Assembly: GCF_020439865.1 (NCBI RefSeq)
Contig: NZ_JAGRPF010000214.1
Span: 1-64,000 of the forward strand
Source of the DNA: Prosthecobacter sp.
GTDB taxonomy: Bacteria; Verrucomicrobiota; Verrucomicrobiia; Verrucomicrobiales; Verrucomicrobiaceae
DNA: 64,000 nt
Reading direction: 5' to 3'
The notes under the pieces: generated by a model
Told to the model about the DNA's origin: nothing
Database searches by the model: none
The model's input: only the letters and a program-made list of their open reading frames with translations
Program-made: the position numbers and the translations under genes
In this document: positions 16,610-26,064 of the stretch, in pieces
Position numbering within the stretch: position 1 is the stretch's first letter
Layout of the letters: every line of letters starts with the position of its first letter

Positions 16610-17944
16610 ATGATCCGGTTCCTCATTCCTGCGGTCTCGTCCTTCGCGTTTCTCTTGGGGGCGGTGAGCTGTGTCTCCAGCAAAACATCAACATCAACAT
16701 CAGTCTCAAGGAGAGAGGATCGTTTGACAGTTTCCTCGAGAGGCGCCCCGCGCAATCTGGCTTCTGGAGCGGGATTGGAGGAGTTCGTGAGTGTGGCACT
16801 TGCCAACAATCCGGAAATGGCCGCCGCCGAGGCGCGTGTGGCGAGGATGGAGGCCAAGGTGCCTCAGGCGAAGGCGCTTCCCGATCCCATGGCGATGGTC
16901 TCGCTGGGCAACATGGCGCAGACGGCGGCAGGACGTGTGACGGCCATGAGCGGTCTTCAGCAGAAGCTGCCGCTGCCGGGCAAACTGGGGGCGAAAGCAC
17001 GCATGGCGGAGGAGGAAGTGACGGCTGCGCGCGCCATGCGTGATGCCAAGGCGTTGGGCATCGCCTCCATGGTGCGCAGCACGTATTGGGACCTATATCT
17101 CGCAGAGCAAACCGCACGCGTGCTGACCTCCAGCCGCAATCTGATCGGATCCGTGCAGACGGCCGTGGAAGCACGGTTGATCACGAACCAGGCCAATCAG
17201 GCCGATCTGCTGCAGGTCACCACGGAGGCCGCGAAGCTCGATGAGCAGATCATCCTCGCCAAGCGGGATGCGACCGTGGCGAAAGCGCGTTTGAACACGT
17301 TGATGCATCGTCCTCAGACCGCGGCGCTTCCGGCAGCGCGCTGGCAGTCAAGCATCGGACGGCTGCCTGCCGAGCCGCCGCTGGACGATCATCCTGCCAT
17401 GGCGCAGGCCGCGGCGAAATTGCGGCAGTTTAACGCGCAACTGAAGCTCGCCCGTCTCGAACGTTTTCCCGATCTCACCGTGGGACTGCAGCATGGTGCC
17501 GTTTCGAATTCCGGCCTGTCGCCTGTGCACAATGGACAGGACCAGCTCTACGCCACGCTGGGCGTGAACATTCCTCTGTGGCAGGCGCCGCGGAAAGCCG
17601 CTGAGGAAGAAGCCCGCGCTGGCCAGCGCGAGAGCGAGGCTGGAATCTCCGCCACACGCGATGAGCTCTCCTATCAGTTGTCCGAAACGCGCACGCGTGT
17701 GGAGACGCAGAAACGGCTGATCGAACTGTTTGATGATCGCATCCTGGCTGATGCGAAGCAGGCCTTTGAAGTCAGTCTGGCCGGTTACTCCTCCGGCAAG
17801 CTTCCCTTTGTCGATCTCATCGAGCGCTGGCGGCGCTGGTTGGGATACGAGGTTCAGCAGTCGATGAATCAGGCGATGCTCGGCAAGGCCGTCGCCGCCT
17901 GGTGGCAGGCCGCGGGCATCCCTGTCACGTCGAACGCGAATTGA
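16610..17944 (+). CDS. TolC/CusC-like outer-membrane efflux lipoprotein (second RND system)
   Basis: A 444-residue outer-membrane channel of the OEP family. The signal MIRFLIPAVSSFAFLLGAVSC has a lipobox with lipidated C21. The mature protein has the duplicated helical pattern of TolC, with barrel-type segments near MVSLGNMAQTAAG and TVGLQHGAVSN and the conserved proline-bearing ALPDPMA and LERFPDLTVG. It is the exit duct for the CusA-like pump at 20203. I start at 16610, the ATG that opens the signal peptide; an earlier start at 16532 would overlap the preceding gene and weaken the signal. Confidence 0.85.
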   Translation: MIRFLIPAVSSFAFLLGAVSCVSSKTSTSTSVSRREDRLTVSSRGAPRNLASGAGLEEFVSVALANNPEMAAAEARVARMEAKVPQAKALPDPMAMVSLGNMAQTAAGRVTAMSGLQQKLPLPGKLGAKARMAEEEVTAARAMRDAKALGIASMVRSTYWDLYLAEQTARVLTSSRNLIGSVQTAVEARLITNQANQADLLQVTTEAAKLDEQIILAKRDATVAKARLNTLMHRPQTAALPAARWQSSIGRLPAEPPLDDHPAMAQAAAKLRQFNAQLKLARLERFPDLTVGLQHGAVSNSGLSPVHNGQDQLYATLGVNIPLWQAPRKAAEEEARAGQRESEAGISATRDELSYQLSETRTRVETQKRLIELFDDRILADAKQAFEVSLAGYSSGKLPFVDLIERWRRWLGYEVQQSMNQAMLGKAVAAWWQAAGIPVTSNAN

Positions 17945-17965
17945 ATCACGCAACGCTCACGCATC

Positions 17966-20173
17966 ATGAACAAGCTCGCTCAAGTCTTACTTCGCCCGGG
18001 ATTCGTCCTCATGCTGATCGTGGGTGTCCTGATGTTTCTCATCGGCTGGCGCATCGCCAAAGGACCTGCGGAGACGCATGATCATCAAAAGATGGAAGCT
18101 GCGGCCAGCACTGTGTGGACCTGCGCGATGCATCCGCAAATTCGGCAGCCGGGTCCGGGGAAATGCCCGATCTGCAAGATGAACCTGATTCCCGCCTCGA
18201 CGAAGACGGCAGGAGGCCTACGTGAGATCAGCGTGATGCCCGAAACTGCGGCGATGCTCGATTTCCGTGTCACTCCGGTGATTCGTGCGGCGGCCGTGCG
18301 CGAACTGCGGCTGTTTGGCACCGTGTCGTATGATGAGAGGCGCGTGCAAAGCATCACGGCATGGGTGGGCGGGCGTCTGGATCGCATGTTTGTCGATTTT
18401 ACCGGCACGCGCGTGCGCAAAGGAAATCACCTCGCGGAAATCTACAGTCCCGACCTGTTCGTGGCGCAGCAGGATCTCATCCAGGCGCGTCGCCAGCTCG
18501 GTTCGACAAATGGTGGCACGCAGCGTCTGCTCTATGACGCGGTGCGCGAGAAGCTGCGCCTGCTCGGCATTCCAGCGGAACGCATCGATGCCATGGCAGC
18601 GGCCGAGGCGCCGTCCGATCATGTGGTGCTGTCTGCCCCGCAAGACGGAATCGTGGTCGAGAAAATCGCCCGCGAAGGCGATTACGTCACCGTGGGCCAG
18701 AAGCTCTACACCATCGCCGATCTCGACATGGTTTGGGTGAATCTTGAGGCCTATGAGAGTGATCTGCCCTGGCTGCGTTTTGCCCAGGAGGCCACGTTCA
18801 CCAGCGAAGCCATTCCCGGACGCGAATTTCACGGACGCGTGGCCTTCATTGATCCTGTGCTTGATCGCAAACGGCGCGTGGTGAGCGTGCGTGTGAATGT
18901 GAAGAACGAGGAGGGGCTGTTGAAGCCCGGCATGTTCGTATCCGGCCTCATTCATTCCGAGATCGATGCCAGCGGTCGCGCGGTCACCAATGATCTGCAG
19001 GGGAAATGGGTCAGTCCCATGCATCCGGAGATCATCAAAGACGGGCCGGGCGTGTGCGACATCTGCGGCATGAAGCTCGAGCGTGCCGAGGATCTGGGTT
19101 TCATCAGCCCCGGCAAGGCGGGCAAACTTCCGCTGCTGGTGCCGGCGTCCGCCGTGCTGCGCACGGGGGAACGCGCCATTGTTTACGTGAAGCTTCCCAA
19201 GGAGGACATCCTCAGCTTTGAAGGACGTGAAGTTCTTCTCGGCGCACGGGCCGGCGATCAATACGTCGTCGAATCCGGTTTGGCACAGGGGGATGTGGTG
19301 CTCTCGCGCGGCGCATTCAAGCTCGACAGCGAACTGCAGCTCCAGGCGCGTCCCAGCATGATGAATCCCGATGGCCTGCCTCAGATGTCGGCGGTGAAGC
19401 CGGACACCGTCTTGGCCGCGCAATGGCCTCCGGTGCTGCGCGCGATTCAGCGCCTCCGAAATGAAAGCGACCCCGAAGCCGGACCCATCGTGCAGCAGAT
19501 CGAGGCGTTCGATCTTTCGGTCGTCGATCTGGATGTGGGAGCGGTGTGGAAGGAGCTCAGCCGCAGTCTGATCAACGATCTTCAGCAGCTTGCCAAGGCC
19601 GACACGAAGAAGGAGCAGCAGCGTGCCTGGAACGTGATCGACGGGCGGTTGGAACAACTCCATCGCCATCTGGGCCTCGGGGTGGAAATGCGCACCGAAA
19701 ACACCCAGCCTGCCGACCCGCAGCGCATTGCGATGCTGCGCCGCCTGCTGGAGGCGTACTTTCCGCTGCAAATTGCGCTCGCTCATGACGATGGCGCCGG
19801 CGCGAAACAGGCCGCTGCGGAGATCGAAAAGGCTGCGGAGGCCATGCCGCCGTATGCAAAGTTCAAGCCTCTCGCGAATGCGGTGATCAAGGCGGCGGAC
19901 ATCAAGGCACGTCGTGCAACCTTTGAGCCGTTGTCCGCAGCCATCAGCGATGCAGTCCGCCAGGATGGGCATGACCTGGTCGGTGGCGTGTTTGTGATGC
20001 ACTGTCCCATGGGGCTTGGGCGCGGCGCCGACTGGGCGCAGGGAACGCGTGACATCGTCAATCCCTACATGGGCAAGGTGATGATCACGTGCGGCGAACT
20101 CCGCCAAACACTCTCACCACCTGATACCGCTCCGGCAACGACACCGACAGAGCATGTTCATCCCAAACCCTGA
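17966..20173 (+). CDS. CusB-like RND adaptor with two heavy-metal-binding modules and DUF3347 domain
   Basis: A 735-residue membrane-fusion protein. Domains in order: membrane anchor (12-28); first heavy-metal-binding module (51-77: C53, M55, H56, C67, C70, M72); lipoyl, barrel and helical hairpin parts of a CusB adaptor (about 85-345); a second such module (about 348-376, MHPEI...VCDICGMKLE, with only one Cys pair); membrane-proximal beta domain (to about 480); and a C-terminal DUF3347 domain (about 590-720) with HCPM and ITCGE. CusB is about 400 residues, so this is a fusion of adaptor and metal chaperone modules. It works between CusA-like 20203 and the TolC-like 16610. The modules fit Cu(I)/Ag(I). 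Confidence 0.9.
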   Translation: MNKLAQVLLRPGFVLMLIVGVLMFLIGWRIAKGPAETHDHQKMEAAASTVWTCAMHPQIRQPGPGKCPICKMNLIPASTKTAGGLREISVMPETAAMLDFRVTPVIRAAAVRELRLFGTVSYDERRVQSITAWVGGRLDRMFVDFTGTRVRKGNHLAEIYSPDLFVAQQDLIQARRQLGSTNGGTQRLLYDAVREKLRLLGIPAERIDAMAAAEAPSDHVVLSAPQDGIVVEKIAREGDYVTVGQKLYTIADLDMVWVNLEAYESDLPWLRFAQEATFTSEAIPGREFHGRVAFIDPVLDRKRRVVSVRVNVKNEEGLLKPGMFVSGLIHSEIDASGRAVTNDLQGKWVSPMHPEIIKDGPGVCDICGMKLERAEDLGFISPGKAGKLPLLVPASAVLRTGERAIVYVKLPKEDILSFEGREVLLGARAGDQYVVESGLAQGDVVLSRGAFKLDSELQLQARPSMMNPDGLPQMSAVKPDTVLAAQWPPVLRAIQRLRNESDPEAGPIVQQIEAFDLSVVDLDVGAVWKELSRSLINDLQQLAKADTKKEQQRAWNVIDGRLEQLHRHLGLGVEMRTENTQPADPQRIAMLRRLLEAYFPLQIALAHDDGAGAKQAAAEIEKAAEAMPPYAKFKPLANAVIKAADIKARRATFEPLSAAISDAVRQDGHDLVGGVFVMHCPMGLGRGADWAQGTRDIVNPYMGKVMITCGELRQTLSPPDTAPATTPTEHVHPKP

Positions 20174-20202
20174 TCGCGGGACGCCGACTCCTCTTCATCG
20201 CC

Positions 20203-23200
20203 ATGTCCCGTCTCATCCGCTTCTGTCTTGAGCAAAAGCTCGTCGTCTTCCTGCTGCTGGCCTTCTTCATCGGCTGGGGCGTGCGTGTGGCACCGTTCGA
20301 CTGGAAGCTGGGGAATTTCCCGCGTGATCCCGTACCGGTCGACGCCATTCCGGATCTGGGCGACAATCAACAGATCGTGTTCACCGACTGGATGGGCCGT
20401 TCGCCGCAGGACGTGGACGATCAGGTGACCTATCCGCTCACCGTCGCGCTGCTCGGCGTGCCGCAGGTGCGGGAGGTGCGCAGCTATTCGTACTTCGGCT
20501 TCTCCAGCATCTACCTCATCTTCAAGGAGGGCACCGATTTCTACTGGGCGCGCAGCCGCATCCTTGAAAAACTCGGCAGCCTTCCTCCCGGAACATTGCC
20601 GGAAGGAACGAGGCCGGCGCTCGGTCCGGATGCCACCGGACTTGGTCAGGTATTTTGGTACACCTTGGAAGGCCGCGATCCCAAAGGCCAGCCCGCGGGC
20701 GGCTGGGACCTCGATGAACTGCGAGCCATCCAGGACTGGCAGGTGCGTTATGCGCTGCTGGCCGGAGGCGCGGTGGCTGAGGTGTCATCCATCGGCGGAT
20801 TTGTGCGCGAATATCAGATCGACGTGAATCCAAACGCTCTGCGCGCGAACAACGTCATGCTCATGGATGTGGCGGAGGCGGTGCGAAGGGCGAACACGGA
20901 GTCCGGCGCGCGCAACATGGCGATCAACGGCGTCGAATACATCATTCGCGCCACAGGTTATGTGCGTTCGCTTGAAGACCTGCGCAGTGCCGTGGTGACC
21001 GTGCGCGACAACACGCCGGTGACTGTTGGTGACCTTGCGACGGTGCAGCTCGGCCCCGCCATGCGACGCGGCGCGCTCGACAAAAACGGTGCGGAGGCTG
21101 TGGGTGGCGTGGTGGTCGCACGCTATGGCGAAAATCCACTCGTCGCGATCCAGCAGACGAAGGAAAAGATCAAAGAGCTTTCCACAGGTCTTCCTCAGCG
21201 TGCCGTGGTGCGCTGGGAGATGACGGATGTGGAGGCCGTGCGGGCTTTTGCGGCGAAAAACCATCTGCCACTGCCCGCCAGCGGAGCGCACGATAGTGTT
21301 CTGGGTGACGAATGGCAGAAGTGGCTCGCGGCAACCGACATGGCGCAGTGGCCGGAGTGGCTGACCTTGTCCAAGGTGACCGTGGTGCCGTTCTATGACC
21401 GCAGCGGTCTGATTCGCGAAACATTGGGGACACTGGAAGACGCGCTGCGGCAGGAGGTGTTGATCACCATCATCGTCGTGATGGTAATGGTGCTGCATTT
21501 GCGCGGCAGCCTGTTCATCAGCTGCATGCTGCCGCTTGCCGTGCTGATCGCATTCGTGGCAATGAAGCTTTTCGGCGTGGATGCGAACGTGGTGGCGCTT
21601 GGAGGGATTGCCATCGCCATCGGGACTGTCGTGGATGTGGGAATCGTGCTGACCGAAAACATTCTCAAGCACATGCATGACGCGCCACCGGACGAACCGG
21701 TGCTCGAAACGATTCATCGTGCCACCACCGAGGTGGCGAGCGCGGTGATCACCTCGGTATCGACCACCGTGGTCAGTTTCCTGCCTGTGTTCACGCTCAC
21801 GGGCGAAGCCGGGCGTCTTTACGGGCCACTTGCCTACACGAAGTCGTTCGCGCTCATCGCATCCGTCGTTACCGCCGTCATCCTCATCCCGCCGATCGCC
21901 CATCTGCTCATGCGGCGACGCGTCGATCGGACGGCCGCAGTCCTCATGGCCAAGGTCAAAGCACCGCCCATGCTAACCCAGCGCGCTTTCAGCCTGATCA
22001 TCGCGGCGCTGACCGGCTGTGTGCTTGCTTCAGACTGGATGCCTCTGGGTCTCGACTACAGCACATGGCGCAATGTGATTTTCACGATCGCCATCATCGG
22101 AGGGCTGTTGCTGTTTTACCGGTTGGTCGAACATTTTTATCCCGCCATTCTCGGCTGGTGCCTGCGACGCAAGACGGCGTTCCTTCTCATCCCGGCTGGC
22201 ATCATCGTGATGGGGCTTCTGAGCTGGCTCGGCTGGGAGAAAACTTTCGGCTGGACCGGTGCTCGCGTGCCGTCACTGGCGCAAACCCGCTTGTGGAAAG
22301 ATTTGCAGAAAACCTTCCCCGGGCTCGGTGGTGAGTTCCGACCGGCGCTCGATGAAGGTTCGTTTCTCGTCATGCCGACGATCAATCCGCATGCATCCAT
22401 GGAGGAGGCGCTCGACTACCTCAAAAAGCTCGATGCGGCCGTGGCGGAGGTGCCGGAAGTGTACATGGTCGTTGGCAAGCTTGGCCGCACCGACTCCGCG
22501 CTCGATCCCGCACCGGTGTCGATGTACGAAAACATCGTGAACTACAAAAGCGAGTTCATCACCGACGCCAATGGCAGACCCCTGCGCTATCGCTACGACT
22601 CGGACGGCGAGCGTTTCATCTTCGACGAATTCGGCGATCTCATTCCCGACAGCGGCGGTCGTCCCTTTCGTCAATGGCGCGATCACATCCGGTCGCCGTC
22701 CGACATCTGGCAGGAAATCGAGAAACGAATCTCCATCACCGGCATGACCGGTGCGCCGCAGTTGCAGCCCATCGAAACGCGGCTCGTGATGCTGCAGACC
22801 GGCATGCGTGCGCCCATGGGCATCAAGGTGCGCGGTCCATCGCTGCAGGCCGTTGAGTCCTTCGGAATTCGCATTGAACAGCTGCTCAAAACCGGCGGTG
22901 TTCCGGGGCTTTCCGCAGGCTCGGTGAGCGCCGAACGCATCGTTGGGAAACCCTATCTCGAAGTCGTTCCCGACCGGGATGCGATTCAACGCTACGGATT
23001 GAACATCGCCGACGTGCATCAAATGCTCGAACTCGCCGTTGGCGGCAAAACGGTCACCACCACGGTCGAAGGACGCGAACGATTTGCCGTACGTGTGCGC
23101 TATATGCGCGAGGAGCGTGACAGCATCGAGGCGCTTGAACGTGTGCTCATCACTTCGAAAGAGGGGGTCGCGATCCCGCTCGCGGAAATCGCCGAGATCC

Positions 23201-24000
23201 GCTTCACGCGCGGGCCGCAGATGATCAAAAGCGAGGACACCTTTCTCACCGGATTCATCACTTTCGGCAATGAGCCCGGATCAGCTCCCATGGACGTCGT
23301 TCTCGCCGCTCAGAAATTTTTGCGTGAGGCGGAAACGCGGGGCGATCTCGTGAGGCCACAGGGCGTCACCTATCGCTTTGCTGGCGACTACGAGAACCAG
23401 CTCGAATTTGACCGCAATTTCGCGGTCGTGCTGCCGCTCACGCTGGGTGCGATTTTCATGCTGCTTTACCTGCAGTTCCGTTCCAGCCTCATCGCACTTC
23501 TCGTCTTCACCGGCGTCGCGATCGCCTGGGCGGGCGGTTTCTGCCTGCTGTGGGCCTACGGGCAGGCGGACTTTCTCAACTTCTCCGTGTTCGGCCAGAA
23601 CCTGCGCGAGCTCTTCCATGTCTTTCCGATCAATCTCTCGACTGCCGTCTGGGTGGGCTTCCTCGCGTTGTTCGGCATTGCCACGGATGACGGTGTCGTG
23701 ATCGCCACCTATCTCAAGCAGCGCTTTGCCAAAGACAATCCGCGAACCGTCGCCGAAATCCGGGCCAGTGTGGTTACGGCCGGCACACGACGTGTGCGCC
23801 CGTGCCTGATGACCACCGCCACCACGGTGATCGCATTGCTGCCGGTGCTAACCAGCACCGGTCGCGGCAGTGATCTCATGATCGCCATGGCCGTGCCGAT
23901 TTTCGGCGGCATGACCATCGAGATCATCACCATGTTTGTCGTCCCGGTGCTATTCAGCGCCTGGAAGGAGCGCGGGGCCGTGCGTTCGCCTGCAAGCTGA
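20203..24000 (+). CDS. CusA-like heavy-metal RND efflux pump, enlarged
   Basis: A 1265-residue inner-membrane RND protein. The HME signature is clear: PVDAIPDLGDNQQIVFTDW after TM1 and GGIAIAIGTVVDVGIVLTEN in TM4, with FYDRSGLI as in CusA. LVMPTINPHASM matches the CusA segment with the first copper-binding methionine, and LVMLQTGMRAPMGIKVRG matches the following metal cleft. It is about 220 residues longer than CusA; visible insertions lie near residues 345-390, 585-650 and 785-825. It would expel Cu(I) or Ag(I) from periplasm or cytoplasm using protons. It abuts the convergent GT9 gene with only six bases between. Confidence 0.9.
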   Translation: MSRLIRFCLEQKLVVFLLLAFFIGWGVRVAPFDWKLGNFPRDPVPVDAIPDLGDNQQIVFTDWMGRSPQDVDDQVTYPLTVALLGVPQVREVRSYSYFGFSSIYLIFKEGTDFYWARSRILEKLGSLPPGTLPEGTRPALGPDATGLGQVFWYTLEGRDPKGQPAGGWDLDELRAIQDWQVRYALLAGGAVAEVSSIGGFVREYQIDVNPNALRANNVMLMDVAEAVRRANTESGARNMAINGVEYIIRATGYVRSLEDLRSAVVTVRDNTPVTVGDLATVQLGPAMRRGALDKNGAEAVGGVVVARYGENPLVAIQQTKEKIKELSTGLPQRAVVRWEMTDVEAVRAFAAKNHLPLPASGAHDSVLGDEWQKWLAATDMAQWPEWLTLSKVTVVPFYDRSGLIRETLGTLEDALRQEVLITIIVVMVMVLHLRGSLFISCMLPLAVLIAFVAMKLFGVDANVVALGGIAIAIGTVVDVGIVLTENILKHMHDAPPDEPVLETIHRATTEVASAVITSVSTTVVSFLPVFTLTGEAGRLYGPLAYTKSFALIASVVTAVILIPPIAHLLMRRRVDRTAAVLMAKVKAPPMLTQRAFSLIIAALTGCVLASDWMPLGLDYSTWRNVIFTIAIIGGLLLFYRLVEHFYPAILGWCLRRKTAFLLIPAGIIVMGLLSWLGWEKTFGWTGARVPSLAQTRLWKDLQKTFPGLGGEFRPALDEGSFLVMPTINPHASMEEALDYLKKLDAAVAEVPEVYMVVGKLGRTDSALDPAPVSMYENIVNYKSEFITDANGRPLRYRYDSDGERFIFDEFGDLIPDSGGRPFRQWRDHIRSPSDIWQEIEKRISITGMTGAPQLQPIETRLVMLQTGMRAPMGIKVRGPSLQAVESFGIRIEQLLKTGGVPGLSAGSVSAERIVGKPYLEVVPDRDAIQRYGLNIADVHQMLELAVGGKTVTTTVEGRERFAVRVRYMREERDSIEALERVLITSKEGVAIPLAEIAEIRFTRGPQMIKSEDTFLTGFITFGNEPGSAPMDVVLAAQKFLREAETRGDLVRPQGVTYRFAGDYENQLEFDRNFAVVLPLTLGAIFMLLYLQFRSSLIALLVFTGVAIAWAGGFCLLWAYGQADFLNFSVFGQNLRELFHVFPINLSTAVWVGFLALFGIATDDGVVIATYLKQRFAKDNPRTVAEIRASVVTAGTRRVRPCLMTTATTVIALLPVLTSTGRGSDLMIAMAVPIFGGMTIEIITMFVVPVLFSAWKERGAVRSPAS

Positions 24001-24006
24001 AGTGAA

Positions 24007-25032
24007 TCAGCCGTTCGCAATTCGGGACTTCACCCAATCGCCGATGTCTTTCGCTGCTTGATCTGACACGCTGGCTTCAGTAACGCACTCGTCGGGCCTG
24101 AATTCACCGCGCGTGGCGATGCGGTCGGCCTTCCAGACATGAACACCTGCCGGGTATGGCCCGACTTTGCGCGGATCACTCCAAGTGTGAATGCCAAGCG
24201 TGTGAGGATTGACGGCTGCTGCGATGTGCATGGGGCCGCTGTCCACGCTGATGCAAAATTGCGCCTGGCGCATGCCCCAGATGAGCTCTGAGAGCGAGGT
24301 GCGATGGCTCCAATCGTGAATGTGTTCGCCTGTGGGGCGGGTTTTATCATCGGTCATGCCGACGAGAACGACGGTATGCGGCGCGAGTGCGTCGCACAGT
24401 GCCTGCAAGGAGGAGTTGGAAAGCGATTTGCCCTCGCCGCGCGACCATGGATGAACGACGATGAATTGAAACAGCGATTCCGACCAACCGGCGGGTGCAG
24501 CGCCTGATGTTAGCTCAAACGTGATGTCCTGAGGCTTGATGGGAATGCCCAAGGCTCGCGGCAGTTCCAAATAGCGGTCCACGGCGTGAGCGCCTGCATC
24601 GACAGGCACGGTGTGGTTGTAAAAGAAGCCGGCTCCCTCACGCGCATCCGAAAGGCCGATGACACAGGGTGACCCACGCCAACTGCTGACGACGCCGCTG
24701 CGGAACAGCCCTTGGAAATCGAGCACGACCTCAGGTTCCTCGCGTGGCAGCGCCATCCAGGTGCGTCGCCAGTTCCAGAAGCGCAGCAGGCCAGCGAGGC
24801 CGCGGAACGTTTTGCGCGGAAACGGAATCACTTCGTCGATGATTGGGCTGCCCTGAAGGATCGGCGTCCATTCAGTGTTGGCGAGCCAGCGGATTTTCAG
24901 GTGTGGGTGCGCGTCACGGATCGCCTTCACCGCGGGCAGGGTGTGCACGATGTCTCCCAAAGAGCTGGGTTTGACGATCAGCGCAGAACGGAAGTCGCGC
25001 AGGCTTGGAAGCTGGCGCGCGGCGGAGGTCAT
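24007..25032 (-). CDS. glycosyltransferase family 9 (LPS heptosyltransferase-like)
   Basis: A 341-residue GT-B enzyme. The N-terminal ALIVKPSSLGDIVHTLPAVKAI is the ADP-heptose/LPS heptosyltransferase motif, and the C-terminal half contains FCISVDSGPMHIAAAV, the conserved DSGPxH donor-site loop. It should add a sugar, often a heptose, to the lipopolysaccharide inner core from the cytoplasmic face of the membrane. WaaC/WaaF-like enzymes are of this size. The ATG overlaps the stop codon of the phosphoesterase gene upstream by four bases, so the two are coupled. The exact sugar and acceptor are unknown. Confidence 0.88.
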   Translation of the reverse strand: MTSAARQLPSLRDFRSALIVKPSSLGDIVHTLPAVKAIRDAHPHLKIRWLANTEWTPILQGSPIIDEVIPFPRKTFRGLAGLLRFWNWRRTWMALPREEPEVVLDFQGLFRSGVVSSWRGSPCVIGLSDAREGAGFFYNHTVPVDAGAHAVDRYLELPRALGIPIKPQDITFELTSGAAPAGWSESLFQFIVVHPWSRGEGKSLSNSSLQALCDALAPHTVVLVGMTDDKTRPTGEHIHDWSHRTSLSELIWGMRQAQFCISVDSGPMHIAAAVNPHTLGIHTWSDPRKVGPYPAGVHVWKADRIATRGEFRPDECVTEASVSDQAAKDIGDWVKSRIANG

Positions 25033-25751
25033 TTGCCCAGCGCCAGGCGATCCGCGAGCAGCGAAGGCAGACCGGCGTCGCGGATCTTGCCCTGGGCGGT
25101 CTCGATGTCGTATTCGAGACGACGGATGGAGATCGTCTGCGCCTGCACATCGTAGATGGCGTAGGCGGCGCGCCAGTCGCCATCGCGGGGCTGGCCGACG
25201 CTGCCGACATTGACGAAGTACTTCACGCCGCGTTGCAGCATGACATCGGTACCGCGTGCGGCGCGCACGGCGTCGTCTTTTTCAAAGATGCGCGGCACGT
25301 GGGTGTGGCCGTAAAAGCAGACCTGGGTGAACTGGTAGCTGAAGCTGGCCATCGCATCGAAACGGTTGGTCACGTAACCCCAGTTGCCGGGAGAATCGAG
25401 CGTGGCATGGACGACGGTGAAGTCGCGCACCTGGCGAACGAGTTTCAAATCGCGAAGCCACTGGCGCTGCTCCTCATTGAGCTGTTCGCGGGTCCAGAGC
25501 AGGGCGTTCTGGGCCAGAGGATTCAATTCTTCGAGCGAGCTTTCGCTGGCGGCACCTTCATCGTGATTGCCGCGCACCACCGGGCAGCCCAAGTCTCGCA
25601 CAGCCTGCAGGCATTCCACCGGATTGGCTGCGTAACCGACGATGTCGCCCAAGCAGACATAATTGGCGCAACCTTGCTCCTGGGCGTCCCGCAGAACGGT
25701 CTGCAGGGCTTCCAGGTTGGCGTGGATGTCTCCGAAAATGGCGAATTTCAT
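25029..25751 (-). CDS. metallophosphoesterase (YfcE/MJ0936-like)
   Basis: A 240-residue cytoplasmic calcineurin-fold phosphoesterase. All metal motifs are present: FGDIHANLEAL (D8, H10), CLGDIVGY, VVRGNHDEGA and FYGHTHVPRI. Homologues hydrolyse phosphodiesters or act on small phosphorylated metabolites; the substrate here is not known. It is the upstream partner of the GT9 gene, with overlapping ATGA, but a functional link is not obvious. Confidence 0.85.
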   Translation of the reverse strand: MKFAIFGDIHANLEALQTVLRDAQEQGCANYVCLGDIVGYAANPVECLQAVRDLGCPVVRGNHDEGAASESSLEELNPLAQNALLWTREQLNEEQRQWLRDLKLVRQVRDFTVVHATLDSPGNWGYVTNRFDAMASFSYQFTQVCFYGHTHVPRIFEKDDAVRAARGTDVMLQRGVKYFVNVGSVGQPRDGDWRAAYAIYDVQAQTISIRRLEYDIETAQGKIRDAGLPSLLADRLALGK

Positions 25752-26064
25752 CGTCTAGGGTTGGCGGCGAGTGGTCGCATCTTCGAGACAAGCACCGGGA
25801 AATCAAGCATTTCGGTATCAGAAACCTTCCTGTGAGGCTTTCAGGGTGCGATGCGCTTGGTGGAAAAGCAAACGGGGCGGATCACCCGATCCGCCCCGTC
25901 GCTTTAATAGAGTCCAACAGCCAGAAGGAAGCACTATTTTGAAAGTTTTGATCGAACCGTCTCCAGTTCGTTATCTGTGGGTAGTTTCCCACACTTTCCA
26001 AACGATGGGTCAGGTGGTCGTAAATGAGTTGTAAGGAGGATGTGAGAATGCCTCGGAGGCGGGG
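25752..26064. other. intergenic stretch between folA and phosphoesterase gene
   Basis: About 313 bases without a convincing gene. It holds the folA-side terminator (25872-25899), the promoter region of the phosphoesterase gene on the minus strand, and two very short plus-strand open frames: a TTG-started 31-codon one (25939-26034) and a 13-codon one (ATG 26048) preceded by AAGGAGG at 26033-26039 and running into the folA 3' end. I see no tRNA or repeat. Confidence 0.5.
25872..25899 (-). terminator. intrinsic terminator of the MBL-folA operon
   Basis: A perfect 12-bp stem (ACGGGGCGGATC at 25872-25883, GATCCGCCCCGT at 25888-25899) with a 4-base loop. Read on the minus strand the stem is followed by TTGCTTTTCC, fitting a terminator about 165 bases after the folA stop codon. 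Confidence 0.75.

Noticed and set aside
18218-20107. 629-codon minus-strand open frame opposite the CusB-like adaptor
   Set aside because: Shadow of the adaptor gene; its His- and Arg-rich translation reflects complementary codons.
25939-26034. 31-codon TTG-started frame upstream of that one
   Set aside because: No recognised family, rare start codon, no sign of conservation from sequence alone.
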